A stretch of DNA of 64,000 bases, from the NCBI GenBank assembly GCA_903813345.2, contig CAIIXF020000005.1, forward strand, positions 8,931,375 through 8,995,374, written 5' to 3'. Below are positions 12,601 through 18,962 of this stretch, piece after piece. This DNA comes from Owenia fusiformis. Lineage: Eukaryota; Annelida; Polychaeta; Sabellida; Oweniidae. Under the pieces are notes generated by a model, which worked only from the letters and a program-made list of their open reading frames with translations, was not told where the DNA came from and ran no database searches. Within the stretch, counting starts at the first letter, position 1, and each line of letters starts with the position of its first letter. Both the position numbers and the translations under genes were made by a program.

Positions 12601-14160
12601 ATTGCCAGAGTCACTTAATTTCTTGATTTAAGAAGTAATTCCATTTGTATCAACTTAAAACACAATTGGAATGTAACTATATGATCTTATTGACATGTGG
12701 ATTGTGAGTTCACATTAAAATTGTGATCCTTGTAAGAGTAAATCCTTTCCATTAGTTGTATTTTATTTTAAAAGAGACATTCATCTACATGATCTCTAAC
12801 CCACAGAGTATCGCTTGTCGTGAGCTATACTTCATTATCGTCCTCCATACAGAGGCCGATGACTGATTGATAAACGAACACAGTAGCTATAATAACAAAC
12901 CTTCCTGGGCCTGGATCAATGGAATCAAATGTTCTGGTGACGAAAGCATGTTCCCCATCACTACTGATACTGATCAACGCAGCTCCGTCTCGCTACAACA
13001 AAATACAGAATAGATAAGTCAATGTCACTCTCATTGTTGGTGTTATTATTATATCTCTGGAACTTTGTTCAGTGGACCTTTCCAATAAAACCTTGCTGAC
13101 CTCTTTTGGTGAATTAGGGAATTTGATCGGACATGATTTATTACATTGGTCTATTGCTCTAGAGTTTGATCATTGAAGAAAAGTTGAGTATCTAAACAAA
13201 ATGAAGTCCATTTTTCCAAATGAGACCTTTTTAAAAAAGTAAGGTCCATTTTTGTGCAAGTCCGTCGGTGTATTGTGTTGCTTACCCGACAGTTCTCTCC
13301 AGCTCTATCGTGGTTGAGACGGGGGCCTCGCACAAATCGATAACAGTTTTCCTCGTAAGTATCCCATCCTCCGGGGCAATCTAAAAGGGCGATAAAGAGC
13401 TAAAACATGATGATTGACAAAAAACGCGGGCATTCAGAATTATTACTCTTGCTTTGGGATCTTGTAGTACAGCTTTTAGAGGATGTGACAAGTAAGAAAA
13501 TAATTAATTTGAAGAGGAAGATTATTTAGCTGATATTTACAGAGAGGAATCGAATATATGGGCAGTACATGATTTCCAAACATCCGCATTTGGAAGAAAC
13601 ATGTAAAGATGAACCTTAACATGTAGATGAACCTCCGGGGGTTTACCTTTACAAGGAGGTTCATCTATACGAATTCTGGGGTATTCCTCCTTTGGAGGGC
13701 ACCAAATCCATGTTTTCTTGTAGTTTCTGTTCAGCGAGAACTGAATAACAGCATGTGACAGGGGCCAAATTCGATTGATTCTAATCCCCGTAATAAAGAC
13801 GAACGCCTATATAATCCAATTTTATCAGTCACTTTTCATTTACCCATTGTTGATGACTCACATTCTGTGTTATGGTTAAAGAAACTCATCATTGGGTAGG
13901 GGAAAACATCAACAAGTGAAGAAAAGAGAGATAAGGAACAACTCAACATCCCCGGGGTCAACATCACTTAAATATGAATTGATGTGATACTAGTATATAA
14001 TTATAACCCCCCCCCCCTCCTTCACCCCCCCTCCCCATTAAGATAGAAGAATAGAAAAAGAATACATACCATAACGGGATGACTGCCCAAATGCGAGACT
14101 CAACTGGTGCAATATTACACATATCGTTATCCATCTTTTAGATCTGCTGAGTAATATCAT
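5..14160 (-). CDS. Cont: Contactin-like cell adhesion protein with C-type lectin-like domain (5' part, 20 exons)
   Basis: A neural or septate-junction adhesion molecule of the contactin family. I chained these exons on the minus strand, each with GT/AG borders and agreeing phase: 14070-14160, 13286-13380, 12901-12992, 11985-12142, 11378-11485, 11092-11208 (3' border weak), 10768-10922, 8960-9131, 5711-5806, 5346-5549, 4936-5041, 4329-4513, 4032-4137, 3116-3297, 2455-2661, 2032-2115, 1464-1630, 952-1078, 448-610, 5-105. They give about 905 residues: signal peptide, C-type lectin-like domain, linker, six Ig domains and one FN3 domain. Each Ig domain is split by one intron. Known contactins have six Ig and four FN3 domains plus a GPI anchor, so three FN3 domains and the anchor should lie beyond the left edge. 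The lectin domain is the invertebrate variant known from Drosophila. Introns carry a tRNA array, a minisatellite and mariner-type elements. The family call is strong; single borders were read by eye. Confidence 0.9.
217..256. repeat. AGTGT pentanucleotide microsatellite
   Basis: About eight near-perfect copies of a 5-bp unit (gtgta) lie in the contactin intron between exons 19 and 20. Degenerate GTGCA-like sequence surrounds them from about 150 to 270. Confidence 0.8.
952..1630 (-). CDS. Cont: Contactin exons 17-18: sixth Ig domain
   Basis: Exon 17 (1464-1630) reads RSTIPTGPMGLQVVEN, then TSYLHCEASVNRKLDFTYIW. The long loop before the Trp (VNRKLDFTY) matches contactin Ig6. Exon 18 (952-1078) reads YNGTYRGGLFIKR, then GTYTCMVETQVDS, and ends AELTVIG just before the first FN3 domain. 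The phase-1 donor (G/GTATAT) at its end fits exon 19. Confidence 0.87.
2032..2661 (-). CDS. Cont: Contactin exons 15-16: fifth Ig domain
   Basis: Exon 15 (2455-2661) reads EFAPTFAKLELQP, then TTIYCSPEAAPRPEIRW with the first cysteine and Trp. The PEAAPRP motif is characteristic of contactin Ig5. Exon 16 (2032-2115) reads GRGDMGNYTCIATNSQGTAS with the second cysteine. Donors are GTAAG at both exons and the phases agree. Confidence 0.88.
2839..2855 (-). mobile_element. Orphan terminal repeat of a mariner-like element
   Basis: The sequence ttggcccaccctgtata matches the right terminal repeat of the element at 18478-18962. No partner terminus was found nearby. It is probably a solo end or decayed copy in a contactin intron. 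Confidence 0.4.
3116..4137 (-). CDS. Cont: Contactin exons 13-14: fourth Ig domain
   Basis: Exon 13 (4032-4137) reads EPYFTLPLENQHLD, then IWRCEANGVPSPSYRW with the first Ig cysteine and Trp. It ends TG/GTAACT. Exon 14 (3116-3297) completes the Trp codon and reads YRNGVLLTQETLP, then DAEMYQCGAENVHGT with the second cysteine. The intron between them is largely a 33-bp minisatellite whose units resemble this very exon 13 donor. Confidence 0.87.
3506..4031. repeat. 33-bp minisatellite in contactin intron 13
   Basis: About sixteen tandem copies of a 33-bp unit (plus strand: gttaccagtgaaatgaaa, then gtgacatttgatcat). The unit is a multiple of three, so long ORFs appear on both strands; I treat these as artefacts. 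On the coding strand every unit contains TGGTAAC, a copy of the exon 13 splice donor context. The last unit runs directly into exon 13. Confidence 0.9.
4329..5041 (-). CDS. Cont: Contactin exons 11-12: third Ig domain
   Basis: Exon 11 (4936-5041) reads VTPVIEPTFATGFPQSF, then GDYVRLECFSQG with the first Ig cysteine, and ends at a strong donor (AC/GTACGT). Exon 12 (4329-4513) reads KHIYRWDR, then LEEAGEYKCTVRREFGQS with the second cysteine. The splice phase (AC + G) agrees. The exon ends with T before GTGAGT. Confidence 0.87.
5346..5806 (-). CDS. Cont: Contactin exons 9-10: second Ig domain
   Basis: Exon 9 (5711-5806) starts LHDFSTQVRNPVQV and carries the first Ig cysteine in IDCYPPDHYP, a contactin-type motif. 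Exon 10 (5346-5549) continues IMFDWFKDN, includes FVSWDSRLWF, and has the second cysteine in GLYYCMVYQ. Phases agree at both borders (T/AT and A/CC). A 139-bp foldback element lies in the intron about 57 bases upstream of exon 9. Confidence 0.87.
5863..6001. repeat. 139-bp foldback element with GC-rich arms
   Basis: The left arm (ctacggcggccgtatggcgg, then ccgtagcttcacaaaatcga) and the right arm are imperfect reverse complements of about 40 bp, separated by about 57 bp. The arms also contain internal CGGCCG-type palindromes. This is a MITE-like element in the contactin intron upstream of exon 9. Confidence 0.7.
6223..6617. repeat. Scattered tRNA-Ala-like fragments
   Basis: At 6248-6280 the minus strand carries gcttagcatgtgagaggta, the anticodon arm of the tRNA-Ala found in the array downstream. 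At 6601-6615 the plus strand carries tacccggcagctcca, its 3' end. Both fragments lie upstream of the intact array and suggest older, broken copies. Confidence 0.6.
7259..7284 (+). pseudogene. tRNA-Ala 3' fragment
   Basis: Only the T arm and the acceptor 3' strand remain (ccgggatcaatacccggc, then agctcca). The usual spacer (ggtttaaccacttttactt) follows, so this is a truncated copy of the array unit. Confidence 0.7.
7382..7454 (+). tRNA. tRNA-Ala (AGC)
   Basis: A complete 73-nt cloverleaf. The acceptor GGGGCTG pairs with CAGCTCC (one G:U), the D stem GCTC with GAGC, and the anticodon stem CTCGC with GTGAG. The loop is TTAGCAT (anticodon AGC) and the T stem CCGGG pairs with CCCGG. The A box is intact (TAGCTCAAGTGG). 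The T loop is ATCAATA, with A in place of the near-universal T54. A T-run (catttttac) for Pol III termination follows about 12 nt downstream. It sits in an intron of the minus-strand contactin gene. Confidence 0.85.
7537..7595 (+). pseudogene. tRNA-Ala pseudogene, 5' truncated
   Basis: The first ~14 nt (acceptor 5' strand and part of the D arm) are missing: the spacer T-run joins directly to agtggtagagcgctcgc. The 3' end reads CACCTCCA instead of CAGCTCCA. It shares this lesion with the next copy, so the two arose by duplication after truncation. Confidence 0.8.
7678..7736 (+). pseudogene. tRNA-Ala pseudogene, 5' truncated (duplicate)
   Basis: It has the same 5' truncation and the same CACCTCCA end as the copy at 7537-7595, about 141 bp away. 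The shortened period relative to the 169-bp unit fits loss of the tRNA 5' end and part of the spacer. Confidence 0.8.
7832..7904 (+). tRNA. tRNA-Ala (AGC)
   Basis: A full-length copy identical in structure to the one at 7382-7454, with the same A54 T loop. It is preceded by ttttaccaatattaacaaa and followed by the catttttac terminator-like run. It is the first of five intact copies spaced 168-170 bp apart. Confidence 0.85.
8002..8074 (+). tRNA. tRNA-Ala (AGC)
   Basis: A full-length copy with the same sequence as the 7832 copy and all stems paired. The upstream spacer differs by one base (atatcaac instead of atattaac). Confidence 0.85.
8170..8242 (+). tRNA. tRNA-Ala (AGC), acceptor mismatch
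   Basis: A full-length copy with C5 changed to A (GGGGATG). This leaves an A:G mismatch at acceptor pair 5-68. It is otherwise identical to its neighbours. The mismatch may lower function. Confidence 0.75.
8339..8411 (+). tRNA. tRNA-Ala (AGC)
   Basis: A full-length copy, same cloverleaf as 7382-7454, with a 169-bp spacing on both sides. Confidence 0.85.
8508..8580 (+). tRNA. tRNA-Ala (AGC)
   Basis: A full-length copy. The upstream spacer departs from the others (attgtagaaaacaaa) and resembles that of the 7382 copy, so these two may represent the older edges of the array. Confidence 0.85.
8677..8725 (+). pseudogene. tRNA-Ala pseudogene, 3' truncated
   Basis: It begins ggggttgtagctcaagttg, with substitutions in the acceptor and D arm. 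It loses homology after gcttagcatgtgagg, before the T arm. This is the decayed right edge of the array. Confidence 0.75.
8960..10922 (-). CDS. Cont: Contactin exons 7-8: first Ig domain
   Basis: Exon 7 (10768-10922) encodes a GPEFIIEPENTIFFE start strand, the first Ig cysteine in RMICSVDAFP and the Trp in SSYTW. Exon 8 (8960-9131) encodes the second half, with DAGRYQCAAQN holding the second cysteine. The junction is phase 0 and falls just after the Trp. The intron between them (9132-10767) contains a deleted mariner transposon. Exon 8 ends with a phase-1 T before GTAAGT. Confidence 0.85.
9423..10515 (+). mobile_element. Internally deleted mariner transposon
   Basis: Inverted termini of about 40 bp (cgaggggtgatccaaaagtc, then ttggacgccc) differ at one base and are flanked by TA at 9421-9422 and 10516-10517, the mariner target. 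At 9858-10055 a frame holds a mariner transposase C-terminal motif, LDMAPCDFFLISNLKGGLKE, including the last catalytic Asp region. It stops after YSLDEV, and further homologous-looking residues follow in the same region. The helix-turn-helix part and the first two catalytic Asp residues are absent. The element is not autonomous and sits in a contactin intron. Confidence 0.8.
11092..11208 (-). CDS. Cont: Contactin exon 6: linker between lectin-like and Ig1 domains (3' border uncertain)
   Basis: The acceptor at 11209-11210 fits the phase of exon 5 and opens a frame starting STRLTPLEELDTNH, a polar segment of no recognised fold. Exon 7 needs a phase-1 donor. The only in-frame phase-1 GT before the stop codon near 11030 is at 11091-11090 (A/GTGATG), a weak match to the donor consensus. 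A different donor or a missed micro-exon is possible. A transcript read across 11208 to 10922 would settle it. Confidence 0.5.
11378..13380 (-). CDS. Cont: Contactin exons 2-5: C-type lectin-like domain
   Basis: Four exons (13286-13380, 12901-12992, 11985-12142, 11378-11485) encode one C-type lectin-like domain. It begins DCPGGWDTYEENCYRF, which has the usual first cysteine pair. It continues through AALISISSDGEHAFV, then WLTSGRRNP with a Trp-rich core (WSFFWEGTGD), and closes with NKWGWILGI and a late Cys in AFICEI. Exon phases agree throughout (G/AT, phase 0, AG/G, G/GT). I do not see the EPN or QPD sugar-binding triplet of calcium-dependent lectins, so the fold may act in protein contacts rather than in sugar binding. 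The intron between exons 4 and 5 is unusually pyrimidine-rich on the coding strand. Confidence 0.85.
11630..11980. other. Purine-rich intron segment (pyrimidine-rich on contactin coding strand)
   Basis: For about 350 bases the plus strand is dominated by G and A (ggaaag, gaagggggaaag, gaagatgcgaa and similar). The contactin transcript therefore carries a long C/U-rich intron stretch between exons 4 and 5. It has no clear repeat unit. It could bind polypyrimidine-tract proteins; that is inference. Confidence 0.5.
14070..14160 (-). CDS. Cont: Contactin exon 1: start codon and signal peptide
   Basis: The ATG lies at 14160-14158 and opens MILLSRSKRW, followed by a hydrophobic stretch (ITICVILHQLSLAFG) typical of a secretion signal, with likely cleavage near AFG/QSS. 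The exon ends in a single G before the donor GTATGT. That G completes the Asp codon at the start of exon 2, which supports both borders. No untranslated exon or promoter could be recognised upstream. Confidence 0.8.
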
Positions 14161-15656
14161 GTTTTGAATATATATGTTATTTTAATTAATCCAAGAAAAA
14201 TCGTCGATCATTTTTCTTAATATCCAAACCGTTAAAACATGCAAATGTTGAAAAGTTCGAACTTTAGACTGTTTGATACAGTTTAAGAAATTACAAAAAT
14301 GGGTTTTTATTCTTATTAATTACTAATTGATAATTAGCGTAATCTGCTGATTAGGATTTATGATATACTCGATTGGGGCCAGTAAGTGTCCATAGGGCAT
14401 TGAACTGAGTTCTGCTAAAGTCATGGTGGAACATGTATATCTATAATTTCAAACAGATGAAGACTGAACCTCATATTTTGATTTGTGCTATTTTAATTAA
14501 AATTACTTATTCAATTGCATATTTATCAACAAGCGTTGTTTATTAATGAGATTGCAATTTAAAGTTATCATGTTTCGCGATGTTTTGACTTTTGAGGGGA
14601 CTTTTGATAACACCGATAAACAGGACTGATGGAGAGTTTAAGTGTATTGACTGATTAGGGTTACACTTTATATTTGCCCAGTGCATCTGAGGAAAAGTAT
14701 TTATCAAATTAATTCAATTATTAAACTCATTCAATGGTTTGGTATCACCATTAAAAACAAATATGATCGCATTTCAAGATTTATAGAATGGGTGTTCAAG
14801 TATTCACTGCATTGATACATGGTGGAGATGGCGGGATGTTTCACAATTAAACATACCTTAATTAAACTAAAAGACGGTTTTACGTTTTACTTTTTCTGCT
14901 TACGTCTAAGAGTCGATTGACTCATCGTAGTTATGTCGCCTCCACCAGAAGTGGTGACATATTTTTATAGTCTCCAACTTTTTTTGTGGATAATGTACGT
15001 TGTTCGGAGCTAGGCGCTTGGCGTTTTGAATTCGGCAGTCGGAGTTCGACATCCGTAACAAATAACACGTGGTGACATGTTGCATGTTAATACCTTGTTA
15101 AATATATTTACATTTCTCATATACACGAATAGACCATTGGCATCTTAGACTATGTACAAGTTCAATCCTATAAATAAGACATTCATCAATCATATTCATA
15201 ACATGCTAAAGTAATGTACTTTAATTCCATCGCATGATATGTAAGACAACCTTAATGTATTTTGGTCATTATTGAAGTCGAAATGTTGCAATGTTGCACT
15301 GAGGTTTCCCCTAGCATACACTGTATTATTCATTTCTAATCCGTTTGAAGCCAAGTGTTCCTTCAAGAGGATTTCACCTAAGATAATATAAACATTTTTA
15401 GAATTAATATGATTCTCGCCCAATTTTCTCTCGATCAGTGTGTTATATTTACAACAAAAATAGTCTATAAAACATACTCTACAAATCAAGCACAAAATAG
15501 GAAAATATAGATTGTCTTTCTTTAGATGATTTATCTTTTTGTTCAAGCATTATCGTTTGTTTGATTTATAAAGACCTTTGCTTGAGATCATTTATCTTAG
15601 CAATCGGCTTCATGATAGGACCATTGTGTCTCATGGGCCCATATTCAAACGATGAT
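14161..15656. other. Spacer between contactin and LRR-Ig-FN3 genes
   Basis: No convincing gene. It should hold the contactin promoter and the 3' UTR of the upstream minus-strand gene. A minus-strand open frame at 15196-15378 preceded by a fair acceptor could be an alternative 3' exon, but nothing in it is recognisable. At 14929-15075 there is a dispersed repeat whose inverted copy lies near 43.6-43.7 kb. Confidence 0.4.
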
Positions 15657-17858
15657 TTATCTTGAGTATCCCGACGCCTCCGCGACTGAGCTCCGTATTT
15701 CTTCAATATCGTCAATATCGAAACAATCACTCGATGCGCCAAAGTTTTCATATGTGATGGGTCTACTGACGTCCGAGATGTTGTCAAGACTTGTGTTTGC
15801 AAATACCTCTGACATATGGTCCGCGAAATAGTCATCGTGTTTGCGTTGTCTTTCATTGTAGCGTCGTATTAAGCACGACGACACACAAGCCAAGAGAAAC
15901 ACCAAACAGACCGTCCCAATACTGAACCCGATTATCATGTTGACAGAATGGCCGATCGGACCTTTGCTGAAGTTAGGTTCTTTCGTGATAAAGTCCGTGC
16001 AGTTGATCCTCACATCCTTTTCTATGTCAATAAATGTGAGACACGCTTGATAGGTGGTGAGTGGTTTCAGGTCACTGATTGTGTAGCTCCTCATGTAAGG
16101 CTTAATGTGGACAGTAGCAATGGTGATGTTCAGATTGATGTGGATTTTCCTCACAGTCAATTTATGCTCATGTTGGTATGATATACCATGCCACGTAAGC
16201 ATGACGGAATTTTCCGTCAGGGCAAGCACGATGACACTTCCTTTGAGTGTACCCACTTGGATTTTGACAGACGCTTCGGCCTCTCCTTCAGTATTTTTAG
16301 CCGTACACTTATAAACACCACCATCATTCGTGAAGACATCCCCAATTGATAATGTTCCGTTATTGCCCAAGTTTACATGACCAGATATGACACTGGGCGC
16401 ATTTGTCCCCGCGCCCTGTTGTGATGGAATCTTCCACTGGATATTAGGGGTTGGTCTACCAAATGCTCGACAGGATAACGACACATGATTACCAGGGCTA
16501 GTCTTTATCAAGCCCGGGAGAAGGACCTGGAGAATTCTTGGAGCACAAACATCGCTTATATCATCGATATTGATATCGACTAAATTTATTTTTGTTGTGC
16601 TGCCTTGATAACTACAAGCCATCGTTGGAATGTCAGTGAATCTCGAGTCAGTTTGTTGTTGATGATTGGCAATTTTAATGAGCCACTTAAGTGAACAATC
16701 ACACACAAAATTGTTTCCTCGAACATCGATCCTTTCTAAGGATGACACCCCAGTAATAGTTGATTCTTCGATCGTACTTAGATTATTATGATGTAAAAGT
16801 AATGTTGTTAATTTAGGAGTTCTGACGAACGAATTGGGATCAATAAACGAAAGATATTTATTGTAACATATTTCCAAGAGTCGAAGCTCTGGCAAGTTAT
16901 CGAACGCTGTTGCATCAATCAAAGTCAGATAACGCATAGAGTTTAATTTAAGCTCACCAACAGTGGTGTTATAAAAACTATTTGAATGTAATATGTGGAA
17001 TCTATTTGCGCTAAGGTCAACCGTATCTATCTTGCTGATCTTTTGAAGAGCCAGAGAAGGTGGTTGCATTAATTGGTTCTCATCAAGCCGAAGATTATCC
17101 AATGAGATTATTCCCAGGAAAGCCATGTCGTGTAGATGTACCAAATGATTGTGGTCCAAACGCAACTCTTTCAGATTCCTCAGAAAGTGAAAGTCACCAT
17201 CTTGAAGTATGTGTATTTCATTGTATGAGAGATCTACTGTTTCTATAGTTCGCGACATGTCCCTAAACCAATCACTGACAACTTCGATGAGATGATTATG
17301 AGACAGATTAAATCGAACCAGATGGTCCAAACCATAAAAGGAATTTCCTTTAACGATCGTCAATCTATTGTATGCGAACGAAATACGTTTCAGTAGACCC
17401 AATCTAGCAAATGTACCTTTAGGTAAATATTCAATATTATTAGATACTAGATTAAGATACACTAAGTTATCAAAGTAATTTCCCAAGTTTTTCAACTGAG
17501 TGGAGTCTGTCTTTTTCATTTGCAGCTCTGTAATGTTTCTGCCTATGTACATCATGTATTCTTCGCTGACATTTTCTATCTGTTTTCCGCTCAAAGTCAT
17601 CATCTCAAAACCTTCACTTATATTCATAAAACGATTGTCGGCTTGCCATATGTTGATCATCTCACTACAGTTCAGAAACCGAACGTTCCTCTCGGAAAAA
17701 TCCGACCACATGAGATGACATGAACATGACACAGGACAAGCGGTTGCTGACCTCCTTAATGTCAAAGATGTCATTAACAGAAATGCCAAATACGTTAACG
17801 CATTAAAAGAGCCGCGTGATTTCCTTATTCCCATTGTTAATTTTTCACGTCTCGCCAT
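15657..17858 (-). CDS. LRR-Ig-FN3 transmembrane protein (LRRN/NLRR-like), single coding exon
   Basis: A 733-residue type I surface protein. It has a hydrophobic signal segment at residues 18-35, a CPVSCSC LRR N-cap at 41-47, and about ten leucine-rich repeats at 80-385 (LVYLNLVSNNIEYLP, LKELRLDHNHL and others). The LRR C-cap runs from FVCDCSLKWL to about 438, and an Ig domain follows at 445-535 (LSCRAFGRP, then GGVYKCTAKN). An FN3 domain lies at 540-620 and a transmembrane helix at about 640-664, followed by basic RRYNERQRK. The tail is about 70 residues and ends EASGYSR. This order is that of the LRRN/NLRR family of neuronal adhesion proteins; LRFN and LRIT proteins share it, so orthology is open. 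A TAG codon directly precedes the ATG in frame; M9 is an alternative start. The uninterrupted reading frame is usual in this family. Confidence 0.88.
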   Translation of the reverse strand: MARREKLTMGIRKSRGSFNALTYLAFLLMTSLTLRRSATACPVSCSCHLMWSDFSERNVRFLNCSEMINIWQADNRFMNISEGFEMMTLSGKQIENVSEEYMMYIGRNITELQMKKTDSTQLKNLGNYFDNLVYLNLVSNNIEYLPKGTFARLGLLKRISFAYNRLTIVKGNSFYGLDHLVRFNLSHNHLIEVVSDWFRDMSRTIETVDLSYNEIHILQDGDFHFLRNLKELRLDHNHLVHLHDMAFLGIISLDNLRLDENQLMQPPSLALQKISKIDTVDLSANRFHILHSNSFYNTTVGELKLNSMRYLTLIDATAFDNLPELRLLEICYNKYLSFIDPNSFVRTPKLTTLLLHHNNLSTIEESTITGVSSLERIDVRGNNFVCDCSLKWLIKIANHQQQTDSRFTDIPTMACSYQGSTTKINLVDINIDDISDVCAPRILQVLLPGLIKTSPGNHVSLSCRAFGRPTPNIQWKIPSQQGAGTNAPSVISGHVNLGNNGTLSIGDVFTNDGGVYKCTAKNTEGEAEASVKIQVGTLKGSVIVLALTENSVMLTWHGISYQHEHKLTVRKIHINLNITIATVHIKPYMRSYTISDLKPLTTYQACLTFIDIEKDVRINCTDFITKEPNFSKGPIGHSVNMIIGFSIGTVCLVFLLACVSSCLIRRYNERQRKHDDYFADHMSEVFANTSLDNISDVSRPITYENFGASSDCFDIDDIEEIRSSVAEASGYSR

Positions 17859-18134
17859 CTAGTATCAAAGCTACTGTTTTGATGGTAATTCGTGCCGTCT
17901 TTTCTCTTGACTTGCACATTATGTTGAACTACTGATTGTTCCAGTGGCTAAGTATACAATTGAGAATGTATTATATACTTCTTCCAAACACGCAAGTCAT
18001 TCATAGTTTCCAAAGCACAAGTTCGTGTTCCAAGTTGTTTCTAACACAAGAAGTCAATAGCTCTAATTTTCTTAGATGTGGAGTACTTCCTATATTTTTA
18101 GAGTACTTTCTTCTAAACGCCACATGGAGTATAT
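17859..18134 (-). other. Likely 5' UTR of the LRR-Ig-FN3 gene
   Basis: Upstream of the start codon on the minus strand the nearest good acceptor is a pyrimidine-rich ttttatttcgtttcag ending at 18135. The coding exon may therefore begin at 18134, with a further non-coding exon upstream. No promoter motif was recognised. Confidence 0.35.
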
Positions 18135-18288
18135 CTGAAACGAAATAAAAAAAGCAATTTATATTATTTACAACCGAAACTCGTTCGTTCAATCATCTCG
18201 ACCTAGTTACATCATGGATTACACAAGATCTTACGTTCTAATATGGGTTATGTTATGGTGGTATATTTAAAACAAATACTGTGTATAG

Positions 18289-18440
18289 GGTGTCCCAAAA
18301 TTTTTGTTTACGTTCAATTTTTTGTAATAAATGTGAATTCGTGGACATTAGCCGACATAATTGGGTCCAATCAGAGGGGTTTTTAATGGCATCTAAATAT
18401 TTTTTCCTCCAGTCAATTTTTCTATAAGAATATTGTGTCA
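18289..18440 (-). mobile_element. Mariner-like terminus and transposase relic
   Basis: A terminus-like gggtgtcccaaaatttttgt begins at 18289. The minus-strand frame reads KQKFWDTLYT at that end, just as a similar end does near 28940-28960. Only one end is visible, so this is a decayed fragment. Confidence 0.4.
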
Positions 18441-18477
18441 TGAGTTGAATACCTACGTGAATATGTATTTACGTCTA

Positions 18478-18962
18478 CAGGGTGGGGCAAAATAAATGCG
18501 TACACGACTGATATTGCTCTCCCGTGCTTATATGAAGCAGTCAGATCCTAATATTTTCACACAAGCAAATCCAGGAAATTATCTGTCAGACTACAGACCA
18601 CCCCAGATGACTACTGTGCTTGGGGTAACCTTGAAAACAATGTCTACAGGCATCCTTGATCAATTACATCACTGCAAACTCTATAACAGAAGATAAAAAG
18701 AGAATGGAATGCTCTCAGTCAGGAGACATTGAAAAAAGCAATTGATCAATGGCGAATGCGGCTAAGGCTCGTTGTCCAAGAGAAGGGGGTCCTATTGAAA
18801 GCTTCCTCAAATGACTATTAAATAACTGTTGGCAATGCTAATAATACATGAAACTGAAAATAATATACCTGTTTCAACTTTACTTGTGCCAAGCGTGAAT
18901 TTACAAATAAATCCATGAAATCATATTGGGTATATTGTGTACGCATGTTTTGGCCCACCCTG
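18478..18962 (+). mobile_element. 485-bp mariner-type deletion derivative
   Basis: Inverted termini of about 29 bp (cagggtggggcaaaataaat and its reverse complement near 18934-18962) are flanked by TA. Near 18722-18822 a plus-strand frame reads ETLKKAIDQWRMRLR and ends in a stop. This resembles the C-terminal tail of IS630/Tc1/mariner transposases. The rest of the transposase is missing. Confidence 0.65.

Noticed and set aside
15196-15378. Minus-strand open frame preceded by a possible acceptor
   Set aside because: No recognisable domain, and the LRR-Ig-FN3 frame upstream already ends in a stop. It is kept only as a weak alternative 3' exon.
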